Source: an uncultured Oscillospiraceae bacterium
GTDB lineage: Bacteria; Bacillota; Clostridia; Oscillospirales; Oscillospiraceae
Assembly: GCA_934569195.1 (NCBI GenBank)
Contig: CAKTKB010000070.1
Location: 1-7,393, forward strand
Reading direction: 5' to 3'
Length of the DNA: 7,393 nucleotides
Shown here: in pieces, positions 1-5,981 of the stretch
How positions within the stretch are numbered: the first letter of the stretch is position 1
How the letters are laid out: each line of letters begins with the position of its first letter
Notes under the pieces: generated by a model
Databases searched by the model: none
Seen by the model: only the letters and a program-made list of their open reading frames with translations
What the model was told of the DNA's origin: nothing
Position numbers and translations under genes: made by a program

Positions 1-513
1 ACCGCTGGAGTTCAACTCACCGTTGAGTTCGTCCAGAATTTTACCTTGGCAAACAAGATTGCAGACTTCCAAGTCTTCCATTAAATACGGAATATCAAAA
101 ACGTTGAAGTTAGGAACCCAGGTTGCCAGATTACCGCAGGTAGCACCAACCACGATGTCAATGGTTCCCTTGGAACACTGCTCCAAAGTGGAGGTTTCAT
201 CACCAAGCTGGCTATTAGGATAAATATCCACAGTCATCGTGCCGCCAGAGAGTGTCTCAAGACGACTTTTGAATGTCCGTGCGTAGCAGTTCCAGGTATT
301 GGCAAGCATGCTGGTATCGTTATCAGCATGAGAAAGTTTCAGGACAATATCGGCACCATCAAGGGGACGAGACTGCGCATTTGTTGTGCTGGCTGCAGAA
401 TCCTGTGCAGTATTCTGCTGACCAGTGGGCTCATTTTGAACAACACCGCAGCCGGTCAAAATGCCGAGCAGCATAACCAGAGCTAAAAGGGATGCAATCT
501 TTTCCTTATACAT
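1..513 (-). CDS. TRAP-type C4-dicarboxylate/sugar-acid transporter solute-binding lipoprotein (DctP family), 5' part only
   Basis: Seen: reading leftward from the ATG at 513-511, 171 codons stay open to the window edge, so the C-terminal half is missing. An SD (GAGAGGAG, 528-521) lies 7 nt before the start. Residues 1-22 form a lipoprotein signal: charged MYKEK, hydrophobic core, lipobox LTGC with Cys22 as the lipidation site. A Gln/Thr/Ser-rich linker (26-50) follows, then the mature domain with DctP hallmarks: LKLSHADND (58-66), an SGGTMTVDIYPNSQLG block (89-104), and NFNVFDIPYLMED (135-147). Known: DctP proteins capture carboxylates or sugar acids outside the membrane and deliver them to the DctQ/DctM (or fused) permease; in a Gram-positive cell the protein is lipid-anchored. 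The permease genes would be expected leftward, outside the window. Substrate cannot be read. Five extra cysteines (76, 113, 126, 151, 155) are unusual. It is divergent from the merR gene and probably not part of the resistance-like operon. Confidence 0.9.
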   Translation of the reverse strand, partial: MYKEKIASLLALVMLLGILTGCGVVQNEPTGQQNTAQDSAASTTNAQSRPLDGADIVLKLSHADNDTSMLANTWNCYARTFKSRLETLSGGTMTVDIYPNSQLGDETSTLEQCSKGTIDIVVGATCGNLATWVPNFNVFDIPYLMEDLEVCNLVCQGKILDELNGELNSSG

Positions 514-723
514 GGTAGTTCTCCTCTCAACGTTTCTTTTTTTGAAAAGTGAATGCCGTGCCTTGAGAATTTATGGTATCAGATGTTTTTAGTCTTCTGC
601 CTGGGTAAACCTCCTTCTCTAAATGTATGGGGGATAAATCGTATGTTTACTATAGATTCAGAGTCATTAAAATTGTTTGGGTATTTTTTCCGCCGCCAGT
701 TGATTCCCCCCTTGTTTGACTTT

Positions 724-754
724 ATCATAATCCCTGCCTCTGTGATAATGTCAA
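724..754 (-). promoter_or_regulatory. Candidate promoter for the TRAP gene with a 19-bp spacer
   Basis: Seen on the minus strand: TTGACA (754-749), 19 bp, then TATGAT (729-724). A perfect 6-bp inverted repeat TTATCA-N15-TGATAA (722-748 on plus) fills the spacer and overlaps the -10. Known: MerR-family regulators act on promoters with over-long 19-20 bp spacers carrying a dyad. Inference: this could be a target of the adjacent MerR protein. The implied leader to the TRAP start is about 200 nt, which is long; a weaker TATAGT (654-649) without a clear -35 is an alternative. Confidence 0.4.
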
Positions 755-840
755 TTCTCAAAAAAACAATCCCGTTTTGTTATATGTCACCAAATATCGT
801 TCAATTTCTCGTCCACTTTTGGCAGAACGCAGTAAGCAGA

Positions 841-889
841 AGTCGTTTTCGACTATTCCACAACGTTAAAGTTTTAACCTCAAATTTGA
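841..889. promoter_or_regulatory. Cluster of three short perfect dyads upstream of the regulator gene
   Basis: Seen: AGTCG-TTTT-CGACT (841-854), GTTAAA-GT-TTTAAC (865-878) and the 10-bp palindrome TCAAATTTGA (880-889), which overlaps the -35 of the merR promoter. Such positions suit operator sites for autoregulation or a second regulator. The central dyad would lie near -50 of the predicted start. The assignment to a specific protein is inference. Confidence 0.4.
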
Positions 890-914
890 CCATTGCAGGT
901 AAATGTGGTATGAT
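886..914 (+). promoter_or_regulatory. Sigma70-type promoter of the MerR regulator gene
   Basis: Seen: TTGACC (886-891), a 17-bp spacer, and TATGAT (909-914). Transcription would start near 920, giving a leader of about 50 nt with the SD GGAGG at 958-962. The -35 overlaps the palindrome TCAAATTTGA, consistent with autoregulation. The spacer is of normal length, so this promoter should not need MerR-type DNA distortion. Confidence 0.7.
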
Positions 915-969
915 GCCTTTAGTCTTTTGTAAAGATCATGCAAATAAGTGGTGAAATGGAGGCAGTGTT

Positions 970-1851
970 ATGGAAGACTTTTCTAATTATGAGAGCGATC
1001 AGATCAGCATTGGCGAAATGGCGGAATTATTCAATATTTCTACACGGACACTGCGCCTTTACCATGATATGGGACTGCTGATCCCGCAGCATATAAACAA
1101 TGAAAATGGCTACCGCTACTATTCCCGCAACCAGTTTCAGCGGTTGGAAAAGATCTTGCAGATGAAAGCGATCGGCTTATCCCTGAAGCAGATCAAGTCC
1201 ATGATGGAAAAGCGGACGCTTTCCCTTTATGAAGCCGTTCTGAACGAGCGGATCGACGAACTGAACCAACGGATCGCCGAGGACACGGAGGCGCGGGATC
1301 TGCTGATCAAGCAGCTGAACAGCTGTGCGCAGCTGCGGAATCCCCCGGTGCTGGACCGGGCTTTTATTGAATTTATTCCCAAGCGGTACGCTTTTGAAAT
1401 GAATATTGAACCCTACAGCTTCCGCCAGCATTATCAGGAGACCTCACCCTGGACGCAGGCCATGGAATCTGCCAGAGAACTCTTTAAGCAGAACGATCTC
1501 TCACTGACGCTTCTCCAGCAGTCCTGCTGTACAGTTACGCAGCAGAATCTGGAAAAGCGGCAGTATATCTGCGACCGGGCTCTCTTTTTGGCCGACGGGC
1601 CCATGAAGACAGGAATTCCGCAAACCATTGTTCAGTCCGGTACGTATGCCTGCCTGTACCGCAACTACATCGCGCTGGACGGTATGTCTGAGGCGATCGG
1701 GTTGGATCTGCTCCTTCAGTTCATTGAGGATAACCATTACCAGATCAAGGGTTATTATCTCGGCGAAGTCGTGGCAAAGACATCTATCTTTGATTATCAG
1801 GATAACACGATTCTGGTGAAGCTTCAGATCCCAGTAAATATTGGAGAGTAA
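970..1851 (+). CDS. MerR-family transcriptional regulator with BmrR/GyrI-like effector-binding domain
   Basis: A 293-aa protein; the ATG at 970 has SD GGAGG (958-962) at 7-nt spacing. Domains seen: MerR winged helix-turn-helix (about 12-80) with ISIGEMAELFNISTRTLRLY, DMGLL and the wing motif GYRYYS (47-52); a long dimerisation helix (about 85-118) rich in Glu, Arg, Leu and Gln; and a C-terminal domain (about 125-289) ending in KLQIPV, with the IPQTIVQSGTYACLY and GYYLGEVV stretches typical of BmrR/GyrI-like pockets. Glu266 is a candidate for binding a cationic ligand, by analogy only. Known: BmrR/BltR-type proteins bind lipophilic cationic drugs and activate a pump gene by untwisting a long-spacer promoter. 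Length and order match that class rather than metal-binding MerR proteins, as there is no C-terminal Cys cluster. It lies upstream of a MATE/UvrA-like operon, suggesting local control, but a terminator separates them. Confidence 0.95.
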   Translation: MEDFSNYESDQISIGEMAELFNISTRTLRLYHDMGLLIPQHINNENGYRYYSRNQFQRLEKILQMKAIGLSLKQIKSMMEKRTLSLYEAVLNERIDELNQRIAEDTEARDLLIKQLNSCAQLRNPPVLDRAFIEFIPKRYAFEMNIEPYSFRQHYQETSPWTQAMESARELFKQNDLSLTLLQQSCCTVTQQNLEKRQYICDRALFLADGPMKTGIPQTIVQSGTYACLYRNYIALDGMSEAIGLDLLLQFIEDNHYQIKGYYLGEVVAKTSIFDYQDNTILVKLQIPVNIGE

Positions 1852-1875
1852 TCAAGCTTTGCGCTTCGTTATGCA

Positions 1876-1925
1876 GCTGTAAGGTGGACATGCTTAAAAT
1901 CGTGTCCGCCTTACAGCCTTTTCTA
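1876..1925 (+). terminator. Rho-independent terminator after the MerR gene
   Basis: Seen: a 15-bp stem (1876-1890 with 1903-1917) containing one G-U pair, a 12-nt loop (1891-1902), then CTTTTCTATCT. The stem is long and strong, the U-tract only moderate. It begins 24 nt after the stop codon at 1849-1851 and implies the downstream operon has its own promoter, with some read-through possible. Confidence 0.8.
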
Positions 1926-1971
1926 TCTCTCCGCCGAAAGCCCAAACAAGTCACCTGGCAAAAATGATGTG

Positions 1972-2010
1972 AGTTTGTGCAAACTATTCAGTTCCCACCT
2001 TTTCTATAAT
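1972..2010 (+). promoter_or_regulatory. Candidate regulated promoter of the TPR-DUF4037-DUF4125-MATE operon
   Basis: Seen: a perfect consensus -10 TATAAT (2005-2010) with no recognisable -35 at 16-19 bp, and a perfect 14-bp dyad AGTTTG-TG-CAAACT (1972-1985) where the -35 would be. A good -10, a missing -35 and a dyad in its place suggest an activator-dependent promoter. Whether the MerR protein or another factor binds is inference. The leader to the ATG at 2041 would be about 25 nt. Confidence 0.5.
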
Positions 2011-2030
2011 CAAAACAGCAAATGTGGGAA
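1992..2030 (+). promoter_or_regulatory. Inverted repeat that could mask the TPR gene's ribosome binding site in read-through RNA
   Basis: Seen: TTCCCAC (1992-1998) pairs perfectly with GTGGGAA (2024-2030), with a 25-nt loop that contains the TATAAT box. The right arm abuts the SD AAGGGG (2030-2035). RNA read through from the MerR gene would carry both arms; RNA started at the local promoter would not. This could limit translation of read-through RNA, but the stem is only 7 bp. Confidence 0.25.
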
Positions 2031-2040
2031 AGGGGCCGCT

Positions 2041-2970
2041 ATGGACAGGATCGAACAGTTTTGCGAGACGCTGGACAGCGTATACGAGCGGGGAGAGCCG
2101 GAGGCTGTAGAAAAATTTCTGCTTCAGATACGGGATGACGCACGGACACAGCAGGACCGCTGGATGATGCTGACGGTGCAGAATGAACTGGGGGCCTTTT
2201 ACCGCGGAGCGGGGCGGTATGCGGAGTCCCTGGAAGCCTTTGCGGATGCGGCGGAAGAGGTAAAGGCGCTTTGCGGCCCTGCCGGTGAGGAGTATGCAAA
2301 TATACTGAACAATATGGCGGGGACCTACCGTCTTCTCCGCCGCAGTGAGCAGGCAGAAAAGCTGTTTCTGCAGGCTATGGAGGTTTATCAGAATGCGGGG
2401 CTGCAGGATAGCTACTCCTATACCAGCGTGTTGAATAACCTGTCACTGGTCTATCAGGAAACGGGAGAACTGGATAAGGCGATCTATTACCTGGAACAGG
2501 CCCTGCATCAGATTGCGGAGCAGCCGGAGCGGCAGCAGGAACTTGCAATCACATATAACAATCTCACAACACTTTACTATGCCGCAGGGGACTCGGAGAA
2601 AGCATTTCAATGTGCGATGCGGGCCATGCAGGCATATGAGCGGTGTCCGGAAGGGGAACGGGTTCACTATGCCGCTGTGCTGAACAGTCTGGCCGGGTAT
2701 TTTTACGGTCAGGAGGATTGGCAGCAGGCGTTGGATCTGTATCGGAAATCCGCCCACTATACGCTGCGGTTCTTCGGTGAAAACGAGGAATACGGTATTA
2801 CCCTCCAGAATATGCATTGGGCCTATAAGAAGCTGGGGAATCATGAGGCGGCGATCAGCTGTCTTCAAAAGGCGGCGGAGGTCTATACAAAGCTGTTCGG
2901 TGCGGAAAGCGACCGTACACAGGCAGTGACACAGGAACTCCACCGCCTGCAGGAGAGCATCTGCGGATGA
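2041..2970 (+). CDS. Tetratricopeptide-repeat protein
   Basis: A 309-aa soluble protein. I chose the ATG at 2041 (SD AAGGGG, 5-nt spacing) over the in-frame ATG at 1969, which has no SD, overlaps the candidate promoter and would add a 24-residue non-homologous leader. Seen: at least six TPR units at about 44-77, 86-119, 128-161, 168-201, 211-244 and 253-286, each with the N..L/G-x2-Y...G...A hallmark, for example LNNLSLVYQETGELDKAI and YNNLTTLYYAAGDSEKA. No signal peptide, membrane segment or catalytic domain is seen. Known: TPR arrays of this kinesin-light-chain-like type are protein-binding scaffolds; in Bacillota some bind signalling peptides. It overlaps the next gene by 4 nt (ATGA), so it is co-translated with the DUF4037 protein and may scaffold or regulate it (inference). 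No direct function is assignable. Confidence 0.9.
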   Translation: MDRIEQFCETLDSVYERGEPEAVEKFLLQIRDDARTQQDRWMMLTVQNELGAFYRGAGRYAESLEAFADAAEEVKALCGPAGEEYANILNNMAGTYRLLRRSEQAEKLFLQAMEVYQNAGLQDSYSYTSVLNNLSLVYQETGELDKAIYYLEQALHQIAEQPERQQELAITYNNLTTLYYAAGDSEKAFQCAMRAMQAYERCPEGERVHYAAVLNSLAGYFYGQEDWQQALDLYRKSAHYTLRFFGENEEYGITLQNMHWAYKKLGNHEAAISCLQKAAEVYTKLFGAESDRTQAVTQELHRLQESICG

Positions 2971-3890
2971 ACGGCTTAACATTAGCGCAGGATTACTGGG
3001 AGAGCGTTGGCCGCCCGGCATTTCAGCGGGAATTGCCCGGCTTGATCGAGCGCATGGCAGTGGGCCTTGCGGGAGAAGGGTCGGAATGCTTTGGCTATGA
3101 TGACGCGATCTCGCGAGACCATGATTGGGGACCTGGCTTCTGCGTTTGGCTGACGCAGGCGGACGATCAGGCATATGGCTCCGCGGCCCGCGAAATTTAC
3201 AGAAAGCTGCCCCGTGCCTTTGCGGGGCATCCCCCGCGGCGGGAATTGCCGCAGGCAGGGAGACGGGTGGGCTGTTTCTCTATACCGGAGTGGTGCGCCC
3301 GGTATGTGGGATGTCCCGGCGCACCGGCGTCCATTGCCCAGTGGCGGAGGATACCGGAGCACTTTCTGGCCACCGCTGTCAACAGGCGCATTTTTCAGGA
3401 CCCCGTCGGGGAATTTTCAGATATCCGCCGGCAGCTGCTGGCTTTCTATCCGGAGGATGTCCGGCGGAAAAAGCTGGCGCACCGGTTGGCGGTCATGGCG
3501 CAGGCGGGACAATATAATTTCCCCCGCAGTCTGCGGCGGGGGGAGACCGTGGCGGCGTCGTTGGCCCTGCATGAATTTATGCAGGCCGGTATGTCGGCGG
3601 TCTATTTGCTGAACCGCCGCTACGCACCTTTTTATAAATGGATGCACCGGGGAATCCGGGATCTTCCGGTCCTGCCGGAAAGCAGTGCCGTGTTTGCCCA
3701 ATTAGCAGCCAATGCCGATGGCAGGAGCCAGCAGGAAGCCGTGGAAGAACTATGCCGAATGGTCGTAAAGGAATTGCTGCGGCAGGAGCTGTCATGGGAA
3801 ACGGGATCATTCCTGATGCCGCATGCACAGTTGGTCTTTTCCGGGATCACAGATGCAGAATTGCACGGTACACATATCATGGAGGACTGA
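2967..3890 (+). CDS. DUF4037 family, nucleotidyltransferase-like protein
   Basis: A 307-aa protein; ATG at 2967 overlaps the TPR stop, with SD AGGAG (2951-2955) inside the upstream gene. Seen: an N-terminal helix, then GEGSECFGYDDAISRDHDWG (36-55). This fits the nucleotidyltransferase pattern G-S-x(9-13)-D-h-D exactly, with G38, S39, D51 and D53; D145 in IFQDPVGEF is a candidate third metal ligand. The second half is helical, with YPEDVRRKKLAHRL (161-174), GQYNFPRSLRRGE (181-193) and LLNRRYAPFYKWMHR (214-228), blocks I associate with DUF4037. The overall plan resembles antibiotic nucleotidyltransferases, with a catalytic NTase domain and helical C-terminal half. Known: DUF4037 is often next to or fused with DUF4125. 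Inference: it transfers a nucleotide to a small molecule or protein. Substrate is unknown, and a role in drug modification is suggested only by the MATE and UvrA-like neighbours. Confidence 0.85.
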   Translation: MNGLTLAQDYWESVGRPAFQRELPGLIERMAVGLAGEGSECFGYDDAISRDHDWGPGFCVWLTQADDQAYGSAAREIYRKLPRAFAGHPPRRELPQAGRRVGCFSIPEWCARYVGCPGAPASIAQWRRIPEHFLATAVNRRIFQDPVGEFSDIRRQLLAFYPEDVRRKKLAHRLAVMAQAGQYNFPRSLRRGETVAASLALHEFMQAGMSAVYLLNRRYAPFYKWMHRGIRDLPVLPESSAVFAQLAANADGRSQQEAVEELCRMVVKELLRQELSWETGSFLMPHAQLVFSGITDAELHGTHIMED

Positions 3891-3892
3891 TT

Positions 3893-4528
3893 ATGGATAG
3901 AAAAGAACTGATTTGCCGCATTGTCTCTAAGGAATGGACCATGTTTGACAAGGTACATAACTGCGGCGGCCGGGCCTGCTGTCAGGATGACTGGGGGACC
4001 TTTGAGATCATGCGGGGTAGCCAGATGGAAGCGTGGCCTGAGGTACTGCTGGAGAGCTATTGGAAGGATCTGAACCAGGCGGAGAGCGAGGGCAGAAATG
4101 TCCTCTGCGAAAAATACGCATATATGATGAAGCGTACATATCCGGAGGAATATGAAGCGATCCGGGAGCATCTGCCGGTTCCCTCGACTGAAAAGGTGTG
4201 GCTGACAGAATGGATCAGCAATGCGCTGACGGCCTGTCAGGAAGAACTCTCCTCCCGGTATCCCTGTCTGATCCGCCAGGGGCGGCCTGTCAGGCAGGAG
4301 GATGACCGTCCTGGTACGGTGTCTTTTGAGACCTATTTGCGGGGAGAACTGCTGACCTATTCGGTGGAAACTCTGCGCACGTATGCCGCGTATATTGAAA
4401 AGCTGGGGAAGGACGGAAAGAACCTCTGCCTGATGATCCTTGATAACATGGTCCATCATTACGGCTATGCGGACATTGCTGCCGCTGAGACGGCTGCGGA
4501 GACTCGGTTATGCCAAAAGGTGCATTGA
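3893..4528 (+). CDS. DUF4125 family protein
   Basis: A 211-aa protein starting at the ATG at 3893, 2 nt after the DUF4037 stop, with SD GGAGG (3881-3885) at 7-nt spacing. The frame is open further upstream, but that part overlaps DUF4037 and has no family similarity. Seen: the N-terminal signature EWTMFDKVHNCGGRACCQDD (14-33) followed by TFEIMRGSQ (36-44), which I recognise as the DUF4125 core. The rest is mostly helical and acidic, with YMMKRTYPEEYEAI mid-protein and CLMILDNMVHHYGYAD near the end. Cys24, Cys29 and Cys30 lie in the core; Cys30 next to Gln31-Asp32 looks like part of an active or structural site (inference). Known: DUF4125 is typically paired or fused with DUF4037, so the two probably act in one complex. 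No biochemical function is known to me. Its 3' end overlaps the MATE gene by 19 nt. Confidence 0.87.
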   Translation: MDRKELICRIVSKEWTMFDKVHNCGGRACCQDDWGTFEIMRGSQMEAWPEVLLESYWKDLNQAESEGRNVLCEKYAYMMKRTYPEEYEAIREHLPVPSTEKVWLTEWISNALTACQEELSSRYPCLIRQGRPVRQEDDRPGTVSFETYLRGELLTYSVETLRTYAAYIEKLGKDGKNLCLMILDNMVHHYGYADIAAAETAAETRLCQKVH

Positions 4529-5904
4529 GATTTGACGGCACTGTGGATATGCTCACAGGGCCGCTCCTCCCTAAGCTGCTGATATTCAGCCTGCCGCTGA
4601 TGGCATCCAGCGTATTGCAGTTGCTGTTTAACGCCGCGGACGTTGTGGTCGTGGGGCGCTATGCAAGTTATGCCAGCCTCGCGGCGGTAGGCAGCACCAC
4701 GGCGATCGTAAATCTGGTGATCAACCTGCTGATCGGGATCTCCGTAGGCGTCAATGTGGTCATTGCCCGCTATTTGGGCGAGGGCGGCCGGGAAGAAGAT
4801 ATCTCGGCCGCGGTCCACACGGCGGTGGCATTGGCGCTGCTGGGCGGAATCCTGCTGGGCGGCGTGGGCTGTGCGGCTTCCGGATGGATGCTGCGGGCGG
4901 TCTCCACGCCGGCGGATGTTTATCCGCTGGCCCTGACCTATCTCTATATCTATTTCGCGGGGACGCCTGCCGCCGCGATGTATAATTACAGCGTTGCTGC
5001 CCTGCGGGCCCGGGGCGACACACAGCGGCCGCTGATTTTCCTGGCGGTCAGCGGTGTTGTGAATGTGATCCTGAACCTGCTGTTTGTCATTTCCTTTCAT
5101 ATGGATGTGGCCGGTGTAGCACTGGCTACCGTACTCAGCGAGATGCTCAGCGCAGGGATGGCCCTGGCGTGCCTGATGCGTTCGAGAGATGCATTGGCCT
5201 TTGCCTGGCGGAAACTCCGCATCGATCTCCGCAGCCTGAAGAGGATAGCGAAGGTGGGGATCCCGGCCGGCGTGCAGGGGTGCCTCTTCAGCCTTTCTAA
5301 TGTTGCGATCCAAGGGGCGATCAACGCTTACGGCAGCATTGTGGTGGCCGGATGCAGTGCGGCCAGCAGCATTGAAGGATTTATCTATGTAGCTATGAAC
5401 GCGTTCCACCAGACGGCCCAGACCTTTTTGAGCCAGAATATGGGAGCCGGGCAATACGGACGCGTCAAAAGTATTCTAAAAAAGTGCGTTCTTTGTGCGG
5501 TTATGACCGGGCTGATCCTCTGTACCGCCGTTCTGCTGCTGAGCGGGCCGCTGCTGCGGATCTACAATCGGGACCCTGCCGTGGTAGCAGCCGGAACAGA
5601 GCGCCTTTATATCGTGGCCACTTTATATATTGTTTTCGGTATTGCGGATGTTCTTATCGGGTCCCTCCGGGGCTGCGGCAGCCCTATAGTCCCTGTGGTC
5701 TGCAATCTGCTGTGCACCTGCGTGTTCCGGCTGATCTGGGTCGCGGCTATTAACATGGACACCATGTCCGTCCGGTGGGTATATGCGTCCTATCCGCTTT
5801 CGTGGCTGTTTTTACTGGTCGTGCTGTTATTCTGCTGGCAGCATCTGTGTAGAAAGCGTATCCTGTCGAACATACCATCTCTTGACAAGGGTAAAAACGC
5901 CTGA
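4510..5904 (+). CDS. MATE family multidrug efflux transporter
   Basis: A 464-aa inner-membrane antiporter. The ATG at 4510 has GGAG (4498-4501) at 8-nt spacing and lies inside the end of the DUF4125 gene. Seen: the usual MATE opening DMLTGPLLPKLLIFSLPLM (13-31), LLFNAADVVVVGR (38-50) and GISVGVNVVIARYLGEG (76-92); the end-of-repeat motif RARGDTQRPL (166-175); and a second repeat opening IAKVGIPAGVQGCLFSLSN (246-264) and closing with SLRGCGSP (385-392). About 12 hydrophobic segments in two six-helix halves match a complete family member, ending with a basic tail after about 447. Known: MATE pumps expel cationic and aromatic drugs using Na+ or H+ gradients. Its coupling to the NTase-like genes and to a BmrR-like sensor suggests export of a toxic compound or modified product. 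Substrate and ion cannot be read from sequence. Confidence 0.97.
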   Translation: MPKGALRFDGTVDMLTGPLLPKLLIFSLPLMASSVLQLLFNAADVVVVGRYASYASLAAVGSTTAIVNLVINLLIGISVGVNVVIARYLGEGGREEDISAAVHTAVALALLGGILLGGVGCAASGWMLRAVSTPADVYPLALTYLYIYFAGTPAAAMYNYSVAALRARGDTQRPLIFLAVSGVVNVILNLLFVISFHMDVAGVALATVLSEMLSAGMALACLMRSRDALAFAWRKLRIDLRSLKRIAKVGIPAGVQGCLFSLSNVAIQGAINAYGSIVVAGCSAASSIEGFIYVAMNAFHQTAQTFLSQNMGAGQYGRVKSILKKCVLCAVMTGLILCTAVLLLSGPLLRIYNRDPAVVAAGTERLYIVATLYIVFGIADVLIGSLRGCGSPIVPVVCNLLCTCVFRLIWVAAINMDTMSVRWVYASYPLSWLFLLVVLLFCWQHLCRKRILSNIPSLDKGKNA

Positions 5905-5916
5905 CAGGGCGTCTTT
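5897..5916 (+). terminator. Weak hairpin at the MATE stop codon, possible attenuator
   Basis: Seen: ACGCC (5897-5901), loop TGACAG containing the stop codon, GGCGT (5908-5912), then CTTTCC. The arms are flanked by A and T runs as in terminators, but the stem is only 5 bp and the U-tract is 3 nt. It may lower, rather than end, transcription into the UvrA-like gene. Confidence 0.25.
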
Positions 5917-5931
5917 CCGGCGACAAGAATA

Positions 5932-5965
5932 ACCGCAGGCATTGTCATCGTCCTCGACTTGCGGT
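5932..5965 (+). promoter_or_regulatory. Hairpin directly before the ribosome binding site of the UvrA-like gene
   Basis: Seen: ACCGCAGG (5932-5939) pairs with CTTGCGGT (5958-5965), 8 bp with one G-U pair and an 18-nt loop. The SD AAGGAG starts 2 nt after the stem. Its position could set translation efficiency; no U-run follows, so it is not a terminator. Confidence 0.35.
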
Positions 5966-5981
5966 AAAGGAGAATTAGAAG

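Larger units (their letters stand above)
514..969. other. 456-bp AT-rich divergent intergenic control region
   Basis: No convincing gene is seen. Open frames here (553-954 plus; 761-579 minus, TTG start) lack a good ribosome binding site, overlap the promoters and read as low-complexity hydrophobic peptides. The region holds a plus-strand promoter for the regulator, a candidate minus-strand promoter for the TRAP gene, perfect dyads at 841-854, 865-878 and 880-889, a spaced dyad at 722-748, an imperfect direct repeat (582-599 and 912-929), and an orphan SD on the minus strand (616-608). It is clearly AT-richer than the flanking genes. Confidence 0.75.

Noticed and set aside
579..761. 60-codon minus-strand open frame with a TTG start
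   Set aside because: No SD and no recognisable motif; it also crosses the candidate TRAP promoter region.
553..954. 133-codon plus-strand open frame in the control region
   Set aside because: Weak SD, overlaps the merR promoter and dyads, and the peptide resembles no family; AT-rich intergenic DNA can stay open by chance.
1969..2040. In-frame upstream start adding 24 residues to the TPR protein
   Set aside because: No SD, overlaps the dyad and TATAAT, and the added sequence has no TPR character; the ATG at 2041 has an SD.
3638..3892. N-terminal extension of the DUF4125 frame into the DUF4037 gene
   Set aside because: The family signature begins just after the ATG at 3893, which has its own GGAGG; the upstream part is a shadow of the DUF4037 gene.
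2443..5454. Long minus-strand open frames opposite the TPR, DUF4037, DUF4125 and MATE genes (243, 275 and 329 codons)
   Set aside because: They mirror GC-rich codons of well-supported genes, have His/Arg/Pro/Gln-rich composition typical of antisense frames, and lack domains.
5882..5910. Promoter for the UvrA-like gene starting from TTGACA at 5882-5887
   Set aside because: At 16-19 bp downstream there is only GC-rich sequence (CAGGGC), not a -10 box.
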